A DNA stretch of 64,000 bases from Alphaproteobacteria bacterium (GTDB taxonomy: Bacteria; Pseudomonadota; Alphaproteobacteria; Rhodobacterales; Rhodobacteraceae), in assembly GCA_003331935.1 (NCBI GenBank), contig QOQE01000001.1, forward strand, positions 62,001 to 126,000, written 5' to 3'. The notes beneath the pieces were generated by a model. That model was not told where the DNA came from, did no database searches, and was given only the letters and a program-made list of their open reading frames with translations. The translations under genes and the position numbers were made by a program. Numbering within the stretch: the first letter of the stretch is position 1; each line of letters opens with the position of its first letter. Of this stretch, positions 56,943 through 64,000 are shown piece by piece.

Positions 56943-58583
56943 CTACATATTTGGGTAATTTGGACCATCTCCCCCTTGAGGTGTTTTCCAGGTAATATTT
57001 TCACTAGGGTCTTTAATATCGCATGTTTTACAATGTACACAGTTTTGTGAATTTATTTGGAACGTGAAAGAATTTTTGCGTTTCTCGAGCACTTCATAGA
57101 CTCCTGCTGGGCAGTACCTTTGCGCTGGCTCAGCATATAAAGGTAGATTTTTTTTGATCGGAATACTTTTATTTTTCAGGAACAAGTGGCAGGGTTGGTT
57201 TTCCTCATGGTTTGTTCCCGAGAAACTTACGTTAGTTAGTCTATCAAAACTAATCTTTCCGTCAGGCTTTGGATAGTTAATCTCTATGAATTCTTTGGAT
57301 GGCTTGGTGCTCTTTGCGTCACTTTTACCGTGTTTCAAAGTGCCTAAAAGATTTATGCCAGTCATGTTGGCTATCCACATATCTATTCCGCCAATTACTA
57401 ATGATGCTAATAAGCCGAAACGAGACCAAATGGGCTTAACATTTTTTACAGGTTTTAAATCTGAACCAACCTTTCCATCCTTTATCTCAGAATCATATTC
57501 CTTTAATTCAGTATTTTGGAAACCTTCTTTTATTGCTTTACAGGCTATCTGTGCTGCTGAGATACCAGAGATCATCGCATTATGGTTTCCCTTTATTCTT
57601 GGAACGTTTACAAGACCTGCAGAGCAACCAAGTATTAATCCACCTGGGAAAGAAAGCTTTGGAATAGACTGGTACCCTCCTTCGGTAATAGCCCTTGCCC
57701 CGTAGGATACCCTTTTACCACCCTCAAGCATTTTCTTAATCATTGGATGATGCTTGAATTTTTGGAACTCCATATACGGAAAAACATGAGGATTCTCATA
57801 ATTTAGGTGGACAACAAATCCCAAGTAAATTTGATTATTTTCTGCGTGATAGCAGAATGATCCACCCCCCGCGTTACTTCCCAATGGCCATCCCATAGAG
57901 TGAAAAACTTTTCCCTCTTTATGAAATTTTGGATCTATTTCCCAGATCTCCTTCATTCCAAGCCCATATTTTTGCGGTTGGCTTTTTGCATCTAATTTGT
58001 ATTTTTGAATGAGCATTTTTGTTAAGGAGCCTCTCACACCTTCCCCAAGCAAAACATACTTACCTAAAACTTCCATACCAGGCTCATATCCCTCCGTTTT
58101 ATTTCCTTCTTTATCCAAACCAAATTCACCAGCAACAACACCGATAACCTCACCGTTTTCACCAAAAACCAAATCGCTACATGCCATACCCGGAAATATA
58201 TCGACTCCTAGCATCTCTGCTTGTCCGGCTAGCCATCGGCATACATTGCCCATAGATACGATATAGTTTCCGTGATTATTCATCAGTGGGGGAAGTAGGA
58301 AATTAGGGATTTTGATCTGTCCTGCTGGACCAAGTAGGTAAAAATGATCCTCTTTGACTTTCGTACGAACAGGAATATCTGTCTGCCGCCAGTTAGGTAT
58401 TAGCAAATCGATACCTGCAGTGTCCAAGACGGCACCAGATAAAATATGGGAGCCTATTTCTGATCCTTTTTCTAGAACAACAACACTTAGTTCCGGATCA
58501 ATTTGCTTAGCTTTAATCGCGGCCGCCAAACCAGCTGGTCCACCTCCAACAATAACCAAATCATAGTCAATTTTCTCTCTCAT
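56943..58583 (-). CDS. Electron transfer flavoprotein-ubiquinone oxidoreductase
   Basis: 546 residues. The FAD loop is VIVGGGPAGLAAAIKA near the start. The membrane and ubiquinone region lies in the middle (AGGGSFCYHAENNQI, GLILGCSAGLVNVP). The 4Fe-4S cluster cysteines are in YCPAGVYE and NCVHCKTCDIKDP, with the GGDGPNYPNM end typical of ETF-QO. It takes electrons from EtfAB (25111-26800) and reduces ubiquinone at the inner membrane. Confidence 0.96.
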   Translation of the reverse strand: MREKIDYDLVIVGGGPAGLAAAIKAKQIDPELSVVVLEKGSEIGSHILSGAVLDTAGIDLLIPNWRQTDIPVRTKVKEDHFYLLGPAGQIKIPNFLLPPLMNNHGNYIVSMGNVCRWLAGQAEMLGVDIFPGMACSDLVFGENGEVIGVVAGEFGLDKEGNKTEGYEPGMEVLGKYVLLGEGVRGSLTKMLIQKYKLDAKSQPQKYGLGMKEIWEIDPKFHKEGKVFHSMGWPLGSNAGGGSFCYHAENNQIYLGFVVHLNYENPHVFPYMEFQKFKHHPMIKKMLEGGKRVSYGARAITEGGYQSIPKLSFPGGLILGCSAGLVNVPRIKGNHNAMISGISAAQIACKAIKEGFQNTELKEYDSEIKDGKVGSDLKPVKNVKPIWSRFGLLASLVIGGIDMWIANMTGINLLGTLKHGKSDAKSTKPSKEFIEINYPKPDGKISFDRLTNVSFSGTNHEENQPCHLFLKNKSIPIKKNLPLYAEPAQRYCPAGVYEVLEKRKNSFTFQINSQNCVHCKTCDIKDPSENITWKTPQGGDGPNYPNM

Positions 58584-58708
58584 ATTTTACCTTTAAGCCT
58601 TAGTAATTACCGTTAATATTATCATCACAATAACATATAGTTTTTTCTGAATAAAGGTGTAAAAAAAAGCAAAAAATGTTACAATCATAATTTTAAGTGA
58701 TTAAAGAT

Positions 58709-59179
58709 ATGGAAAAAATTCCTTTAACAAAAAACGGCTACAGTAGGCTCGAAGAAGAACTACGTAAACTCAAAGCGGATGATAGGCCTAATATTATAAA
58801 GGCTATATCAGAAGCCAGGGAACTAGGTGACTTATCAGAAAATGCTGAGTACCATTCTGCAAGAGAAAAACAATCATTTATTGAGGGTAGAATAAAGGAA
58901 TTGGAAGCTATTATATCCTTAGCAGAAGTAATTGATGTTTCAAGGCTTAGTGGCCCTATAAAATTTGGAGCAAAAATAACTCTATTTTTAGAAGAAACGG
59001 AAAAAGAGATTACATACCAAATCGTAGGAGAGGCGGAAGCAGATCTAGAAAAAGCTCTGCTTAACATAAATTCGCCTCTTGCTAGGGCACTAATAGGCAA
59101 AGAAGAAGGAGATGAAGTGGAGGTTAATACGCCAGGAGGAATCAAACACTACGAAATCATAAAGATTGAATATAACTAA
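58709..59179 (+). CDS. greA: Transcript cleavage factor GreA
   Basis: 156 residues from the ATG at 58709; a GTG 12 bases upstream is possible but family members start at MEKIP. The N-terminal coiled coil carries the acidic tip residues ([20 protein letters not shown]). The C-terminal FKBP-like domain ends in [16 protein letters not shown]. It rescues backtracked RNA polymerase. It is convergent with pheT, 9 bp apart. Confidence 0.96.
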   Translation: MEKIPLTKNGYSRLEEELRKLKADDRPNIIKAISEARELGDLSENAEYHSAREKQSFIEGRIKELEAIISLAEVIDVSRLSGPIKFGAKITLFLEETEKEITYQIVGEAEADLEKALLNINSPLARALIGKEEGDEVEVNTPGGIKHYEIIKIEYN

Positions 59180-59188
59180 CTACATCTT

Positions 59189-61591
59189 TTATGACTTTAA
59201 AATTCCGTTAACTTTTTCGCTGACTTCACTAATTATATCGGCACACATGTTTTCTATCTGGGTGTCATTCAGGGTTTTATCTAAAGGCTGAAACTTAACT
59301 CTTATTGAGAGAGACTTTTTACTCTCTTTTTTTTCAATTTCTCCCTGGAAGACATCGACCATATTTATCTTGTCAATCAGAGGATTTTTCAAGGAATTTA
59401 TAGCTTTTTTGACTGCTCCGTATTCAGTCTTTTCATCTATCAGAAAAGAAAAATCTCTTTCGATTATTTGCAAATTACTCAATATAAGAGAGTCTCTGGT
59501 GATCTTTTTTTTCTTTGGGAATGGTACGTTATCAAGATATATAGTAAAGCAATTTATCCTTTCTCTAATAGCGTAATTTTTAGCAACTAGCGGGCTAACT
59601 TCACCAAAGATTGCTATTATCTTATTTCCAAGCATGACCCTCGCTGATCTTTTTGGGTGAAGAAATTCTGGAGCGCTTCTTTCAAGTTTAAGGTTGTCCA
59701 CTTTGAGGTTAAAATAGCTCAGTAATTTAAAGAGATCCTTTTTTGTATCAAAAATATCATAAGGTCTTGTTTCATTGTAAAGATTGAAGTTGCTTTTATT
59801 ACCCGTTAACAAAGCAGCAATTTGGTAGGTTTCGTCACCAACTTGATTACTCTCAAAACAATACCCTTGTTCAAATATTGCGAGACTTTTAATACCCTTA
59901 GCCTGATTTTTCTCAACTATTTTTAATAGTGCTGGTAAAAGTGATTGTCGCATGTGGGTCATTTCACTGCTAATAGGATTTATTAACGTAATCTCTGTTG
60001 AGGAGTTGCTACTGAACCGTTCGACTGACTTCTTATCTATAAAACTATATGACAAGCATTCCATATATCCTAAGGAAGCACAAACTCTTCTAGCTAAGTT
60101 TTGCCTACTTTGACTTTCGGTTAAAAGAGGCTTCAATACTCCCTCTTTCCTAGCTATAGGTATGCTAGGTAGGTTTGCTAATGAGTTTATCCTCGCAACC
60201 TCCTCCACAATATCTACCTCACCATGTACATCTGGTCTCCAGGCAGGAACTATTATTTCAAATTTTCTAGCGACTTCCTTTACTAAAAAACCAAGCGAGC
60301 TCAGTATTTCAAGTTGTCTTTTGCTGTTGACCTCTATTCCTATTAATTGTTTTACTTTTTTTGGATCAAAAATTATTTTTTTCTTAAGCGATGGCACTGA
60401 CCCAGCAATAATAACATCCGATGCTTCACCTCCACATAAATCTATAATCATTTTTGTTGCAATATTTGACCCGGACAAGGTAAAGTTTGGATCAATACCC
60501 CTTTCAAAGCGATATCTTGCATCTGAATTTATTTGAAGTTTTCGACCTGTTGATGCTATTGAAATTGGATCAAAGTAAGCAGCCTCCAAAAAAACGTTTT
60601 TTGTTTTGTCTGACACAGCACTTTTCATACCGCCTATAATGCCTCCAAGAGATACGATTTCCTTTTCATCTGCTATTACAATCATTCCTTCAGTTAACTC
60701 ATAGATTTTATCATCAAGGGCATGAAATCTCTCCCCCTTGATAGATTTTCTAACCGTTAAACCACCAGAAAGTTTATCAGCATCAAAGACATGTAAAGGT
60801 CTTCCTCTATCAAATGTTAAATAATTTGTAATATCAACTAATGCTGAGATCGGACTCAACCCGATGCTTATTAAACGATTCTGCAGCCATTGGGGAGACT
60901 CTCTATTTTCCACCGCACGAAAATATCTACCTACAAAAAGGGGGCACTCTTTTGAAGCCACCTCTGCATCTAACTTAACATTTAAAAGGGGCTTAAAAAG
61001 CCCTTCCACATTGGGTATCTCGCTAATACGTAATTTTCCTGCACCACTAGCGGATAGATCTCTGGCAATACCATAAATACCTAATGCATCGGGTCTATTT
61101 GGGGTAATTGCAATTTCAAAAACTGTTTTCTCATATCCTACCAATTCAGAAAAAAGAGTCCCCACTTCTGTTTCAGTGGGTAGTTCTATAATTCCATCGT
61201 GTTCATTAGAAATTTCTAGTTCCCTTTCTGAACACATCATTCCTTCACTCTTTACATCTCTGATTTTTGAGGATTTGAGGTAAATATCTAATCCAGGTAT
61301 AAAGTCTCCTGGCCTCGCAACCACCACTTTCATACCACTCTTAACATTCGGTGCACCACAAACTATGTTGATTATTCCCGTGCTTGACTTTACCTCACAT
61401 ACTTTTAATTTGTCAGCATTTGGGTGTTTTTCGACTGTCAGTATTTCTCCAACAGACAATTGTCCTAATCGCTTTTTTGGATCTTCTATGGACTCGACCT
61501 CTAGTCCAGTATCGGTGAGTATGTCGCCTATTTCATCAGCAGATAAATCTGTCTCCAGATAATCCTTTAGCCATGAAAAAGAAAATTTCAT
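59189..61591 (-). CDS. pheT: Phenylalanine-tRNA ligase beta subunit
   Basis: 800 residues, full length. MKFSFSWLKDYLETDLS opens it. The tRNA-binding (EMAP-like) domain has HPNADKLKVCEV. The editing B3/B4 domain has SPISALVDITNYLTFDRGRPLH. The core resembles the alpha catalytic fold. The C-terminal anticodon-binding (FDX-ACB) domain contains IERDFSFLIDEKTEYGAVK. It forms the alpha2-beta2 synthetase with PheS, 22 bp upstream. Confidence 0.96.
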   Translation of the reverse strand: MKFSFSWLKDYLETDLSADEIGDILTDTGLEVESIEDPKKRLGQLSVGEILTVEKHPNADKLKVCEVKSSTGIINIVCGAPNVKSGMKVVVARPGDFIPGLDIYLKSSKIRDVKSEGMMCSERELEISNEHDGIIELPTETEVGTLFSELVGYEKTVFEIAITPNRPDALGIYGIARDLSASGAGKLRISEIPNVEGLFKPLLNVKLDAEVASKECPLFVGRYFRAVENRESPQWLQNRLISIGLSPISALVDITNYLTFDRGRPLHVFDADKLSGGLTVRKSIKGERFHALDDKIYELTEGMIVIADEKEIVSLGGIIGGMKSAVSDKTKNVFLEAAYFDPISIASTGRKLQINSDARYRFERGIDPNFTLSGSNIATKMIIDLCGGEASDVIIAGSVPSLKKKIIFDPKKVKQLIGIEVNSKRQLEILSSLGFLVKEVARKFEIIVPAWRPDVHGEVDIVEEVARINSLANLPSIPIARKEGVLKPLLTESQSRQNLARRVCASLGYMECLSYSFIDKKSVERFSSNSSTEITLINPISSEMTHMRQSLLPALLKIVEKNQAKGIKSLAIFEQGYCFESNQVGDETYQIAALLTGNKSNFNLYNETRPYDIFDTKKDLFKLLSYFNLKVDNLKLERSAPEFLHPKRSARVMLGNKIIAIFGEVSPLVAKNYAIRERINCFTIYLDNVPFPKKKKITRDSLILSNLQIIERDFSFLIDEKTEYGAVKKAINSLKNPLIDKINMVDVFQGEIEKKESKKSLSIRVKFQPLDKTLNDTQIENMCADIISEVSEKVNGILKS

Positions 61592-61613
61592 ATTTAAACG
61601 TCCACTCTAAAAT

Positions 61614-62702
61614 TTATCCGCTAAGTTTATCATAGAGATTTGAACTTCTTTCTGCTGCAAAGCCATAATGTTTTAACCATCTCATGTCATTATCAAAAAA
61701 TGATCTAAGGTCTGGCATACCATACTTTAGCATCGCAAGCCTATCGATACCCATCCCAAACGCAAACCCCTGAAACTTTTTACTATCTACTTTGGCAGCC
61801 TCTAAGACATTAGGGTGCACCATTCCACTACCCAATATTTCCATCCAATCATTTCCTTTGCCAACAACTAAAGAATTTCCAACCCAGGAACACCTAATAT
61901 CAACTTCTGCCGAGGGCTCAGTGAAGGGGAAATGACTAGCACGAAATCTTAAATCTATGCTATCTAGTTCAAAGTACGCCTTGCAAAACTCAATTAGAAC
62001 CCATTTCAAGTTTGACATAGATATATCTTCACCTATGGCTAAACCTTCAATCTGATGGAACATCGGGGTATGGGTCAGATCGTAGTCCGATCGATATACT
62101 CTTCCTGGAGCAATAATTCTACAAGGCGCTCCATGTTTTTCCATAAATCTTACTTGTACTGGGCTGGTATGCGTCCTTAATACGTTGGGTGAAATATTTC
62201 CTTTCAAACCCTTATCATCAGGTTTGATATAAAAAGTATCAAACTCCTGACGCGCTGGGTGGTCAGGAGGAATATTTAATGAATCAAAATTGTACCAGTC
62301 GCTTTCAATTTGGGGCCCTTCAGCTACCGAAAATCCAAGATCTGAGAAAATAGATACTATTTCCTCTGTAACTCGGCTTACAGGGTGTATTAGGCCTGAA
62401 CTAATCTCTCTAGGATCTTGAGATATATCAAGCCATTCTGAGTCCATTCTGGCTTCAATCTCTTTGTTCAGTAACATCTCCCTGCTTTCTTTGAAAGCCT
62501 CCTCTAAAATTTGCTTGAGTTTGTTATATTGTGGAGATTTTATTTGTCTCTCTTCAGCTTCCATCTGACCCAGTGATCTCAAAAGGTTAGTGATCTCACC
62601 CTTTTTACCAAGCAGGCTTACCCTTATCTCCTCGAGATCGCTTACAGACTTAGCTTCTTTAATTAGATCCAAAAATTTGATATTTTCTACTTCAATTTCC
62701 AT
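61614..62702 (-). CDS. pheS: Phenylalanine-tRNA ligase alpha subunit
   Basis: 362 residues. An N-terminal coiled coil ([17 protein letters not shown]) binds tRNA. The class II motifs include DNTHPARQ-like [27 protein letters not shown] (motif 2 area), FHQIEGLAI and the motif 3 end [18 protein letters not shown]. It adds phenylalanine to tRNA-Phe. The 58 bp between rplT and pheS hold no convincing attenuator. Confidence 0.96.
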   Translation of the reverse strand: MEIEVENIKFLDLIKEAKSVSDLEEIRVSLLGKKGEITNLLRSLGQMEAEERQIKSPQYNKLKQILEEAFKESREMLLNKEIEARMDSEWLDISQDPREISSGLIHPVSRVTEEIVSIFSDLGFSVAEGPQIESDWYNFDSLNIPPDHPARQEFDTFYIKPDDKGLKGNISPNVLRTHTSPVQVRFMEKHGAPCRIIAPGRVYRSDYDLTHTPMFHQIEGLAIGEDISMSNLKWVLIEFCKAYFELDSIDLRFRASHFPFTEPSAEVDIRCSWVGNSLVVGKGNDWMEILGSGMVHPNVLEAAKVDSKKFQGFAFGMGIDRLAMLKYGMPDLRSFFDNDMRWLKHYGFAAERSSNLYDKLSG

Positions 62703-62760
62703 AGATAGATCGTAGACTTATCAAACGCACTTTTTGTACCGAATGAGCTCGGCCATATTA

Positions 62761-63123
62761 CTAGTTTAGCGCGCCTTGCGCGCGAGATACAATCTGTCCG
62801 AAAGCTTTTGGGTCATGCACCGCGATATCAGCTAGAACCTTCCTATCAAGATTTATGCCCGCCTTATCCAATCCATGTATAAACCTCGAGTAATTGAGTT
62901 TGCTGTCTATTTGCCTTACAGCAGCATTCAACCTCTGTATCCAGAGTGCTCTAAATACGCGTTTTCTTACTTTACGATCTCTAGTTGCATATTGCATCGC
63001 TCTATCTACAGCTTGTTTAGCCGTTCTGAAGTTTCGGCTCCTTGCGCCATAGTAACCCTTCGCCGCCTTGACTACCTTCCGATGTCTTGCATGCGTAACT
63101 ACCCCTGATTTAACTCTAGTCAA
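62761..63123 (-). CDS. rplT: 50S ribosomal protein L20
   Basis: 120 residues. [37 protein letters not shown] and [13 protein letters not shown] are the conserved L20 segments. It starts with a TTG, with AGGAGG 8 bases upstream. It binds 23S rRNA early in large-subunit assembly. It directly follows rpmI. Confidence 0.97.
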   Translation of the reverse strand: MTRVKSGVVTHARHRKVVKAAKGYYGARSRNFRTAKQAVDRAMQYATRDRKVRKRVFRALWIQRLNAAVRQIDSKLNYSRFIHGLDKAGINLDRKVLADIAVHDPKAFGQIVSRAQGALN

Positions 63124-63135
63124 CTATCAACCCTC

Positions 63136-63336
63136 CTACCTAGAATAAGGCATATAAGATTTAACTATATTTTCATCTGCCTTACATAAAGTTGTTGTGC
63201 CTCTAGCATTCCGTATGAACTTGCTGGATCTTTTTATCATACCGTGTCTTTTTCCAGCCTGCGCCGACTTTACACGCCCAGATGCTGTAACTTTGAACCG
63301 CTTTTTTGCGCCTGATTTTGTTTTCATCTTGGGCAT
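63136..63336 (-). CDS. rpmI: 50S ribosomal protein L35
   Basis: 66 residues, the normal size. [20 protein letters not shown] at the start and the basic [20 protein letters not shown] segment are typical. It heads rpmI-rplT-pheS-pheT. infC is not upstream, so the classical IF3-L35-L20 cluster is split, as in many Alphaproteobacteria. A good promoter precedes it. Confidence 0.97.
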   Translation of the reverse strand: MPKMKTKSGAKKRFKVTASGRVKSAQAGKRHGMIKRSSKFIRNARGTTTLCKADENIVKSYMPYSR

Positions 63337-63366
63337 AGTTTTCTCAACATATTGTTTATCAACGTG

Positions 63367-63395
63367 TTTATAGGGATATTCTAATGACTATACAA
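63367..63395 (-). promoter_or_regulatory. Promoter of rpmI-rplT-pheST
   Basis: On the minus strand TTGTAT (63390-63395) and TATAAA (63367-63372) are separated by 17 bp, in the 78-bp gap between the end of pyruvate kinase and rpmI. The leader would be about 25 bases, too short for an L20-type leader regulation. Confidence 0.6.
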
Positions 63396-63414
63396 GCATT
63401 TCTTTATATTTTTC

Positions 63415-64000
63415 TCAAAAATCGTCAAAGTTTTCTTCAAGGGACACTACTCTTAGTATATTCGTCGACCCAGGTGTATTAAATGGTACTCCCGCGATAA
63501 CAATAATCAAATCTTTCCCGGAAGCAAAGTCAAACAATTTAGCGGCTTTTACAGCATTCATGACTGCTCTCTTAAATCGATCGACAGGTGTGGTAACGAC
63601 ACAATGCAAGCCCCAAAATAATGTAAGTTTCCTTGCCGTTTCTACATATGGAGTTAGCGCAATTATTGGAGCTCTAGGTCTTTCTCTAGACGCAAGTTCA
63701 GCTGTTGTTCCACCGTGCGTAAAGCAACAAATAACCTTCACATTAATGTTGTCGGCCACCTCTCTTGCTGCAACTGTTATGGCGTTAGAAACCCCTTCTT
63801 TGGAAGAAGTTCTGGAAGTTTCCAGATTTTGGAAATATAGGGGATCTTTTTCGGTTTCAATGGCAATTTTATCCACTGCTCGTATCACTTTCTCTGGATG
63901 AGCTCCTATTGCAGTTTCAGCAGACAGCATTACCGCATCTACACCATCATATATTGCTTGTGCAACATCCGACACTTCAGCTCGAGTTGGCGTAGTCGAA
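63415..64000 (-). CDS. pyk: Pyruvate kinase, C-terminal part
   Basis: Only the last 195 codons are present; the gene runs off the right edge, and the in-frame GTG at 63975 is internal. [21 protein letters not shown] and [19 protein letters not shown] are the conserved end of the barrel domain, followed by the regulatory C domain with [18 protein letters not shown]. It converts PEP to pyruvate, opposite in direction to PckA encoded at 27891. Confidence 0.94.
   Translation of the reverse strand, partial: STTPTRAEVSDVAQAIYDGVDAVMLSAETAIGAHPEKVIRAVDKIAIETEKDPLYFQNLETSRTSSKEGVSNAITVAAREVADNINVKVICCFTHGGTTAELASRERPRAPIIALTPYVETARKLTLFWGLHCVVTTPVDRFKRAVMNAVKAAKLFDFASGKDLIIVIAGVPFNTPGSTNILRVVSLEENFDDF

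Noticed and set aside
62703-62760. Attenuator before pheST
   Set aside because: A 4-bp stem (CCGA/TCGG) exists, but there is no phenylalanine-rich leader peptide and no T run.

Overview
The window is a dense, AT-rich stretch of bacterial chromosome (by eye 35-40 % G+C, not computed) that reads as a streamlined, probably marine, alphaproteobacterium. The alphaproteobacterial assignment rests on several things: the 4.5S (SRP) RNA gene just upstream of dnaX; the gene orders dnaG-rpoD, nrdR-ribD-ribE-ribBX-ribH-nusB and tlpA/argH-lptM-lysA; the small families DUF1491 and DUF6476; a GTTC-N7-GTTC LexA-type box; and ethylmalonyl-CoA pathway enzymes. I cannot name the clade. SAR116-, AEGEAN-169- or low-GC Rhodobacterales-like lineages would all fit. 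Almost every base is coding: no gap exceeds about 190 bp, and I see no tRNA, rRNA, insertion sequence, prophage or CRISPR array.

Layout. 1-4.4 kb (minus): the start of gap, an acyl-CoA synthetase, recR-ybaB-dnaX and the SRP RNA. 4.4-10.4 kb: nudC, a fused 5-oxoprolinase, then on the minus strand a small RecA/ImuA-like gene behind a textbook SOS promoter, and a membrane-anchored cytochrome c. 10.4-13.3 kb: pheA, rpoH (with a heat-shock-like promoter) and rluD. 13.3-21.9 kb (plus): DUF6476, dnaG, rpoD, nrdR, the riboflavin operon and nusB. 21.9-32.9 kb: parC, a HIG1-like protein, a cobalamin adenosyltransferase, etfBA, rapZ, pckA, a DUF429 protein, methylsuccinyl-CoA dehydrogenase, recO and DUF1491. 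32.9-40.2 kb (minus): era-rnc-lepB-acpS-pdxJ-DUF2062-rsh-rpoZ-folK. 40.3-49.6 kb: ispH, DUF3429, rnhA, fmt-def, a MalY/PatB-type lyase, mcl1-accA, plsC, a zinc-ribbon protein and lysA. 49.6-59.2 kb: a very small lipoprotein (lptM) and argH, tlpA, acetoacetyl-CoA reductase, a TrmN6-like methyltransferase, a polyprenyl synthase, ispE, a TPR protein, ETF-QO and greA. 59.2-64 kb (minus): pheT-pheS-rplT-rpmI and the end of pyruvate kinase.

How the genes work together. Most of the content is core replication, transcription, translation and cofactor synthesis. A metabolic theme runs through it at scattered loci. Acetoacetyl-CoA reductase, methylsuccinyl-CoA dehydrogenase with EtfAB and ETF-QO, a malyl-/methylmalyl-CoA lyase, an adenosylcobalamin-making enzyme and PEP carboxykinase together suggest C2 or organic-acid assimilation by the ethylmalonyl-CoA pathway, followed by gluconeogenesis. 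The mutases and crotonyl-CoA carboxylase are not in the window.

I did not find a clearly new multi-gene system. The most interesting signals are the orphan ImuA/RecA-like gene under an apparent SOS promoter, pckA with a likely AUU start and an OmpR-type tandem operator next to rapZ, the heat-shock-like rpoH promoter, a compact DnaX, and the consistently overlapping convergent gene ends that leave no room for intrinsic terminators.
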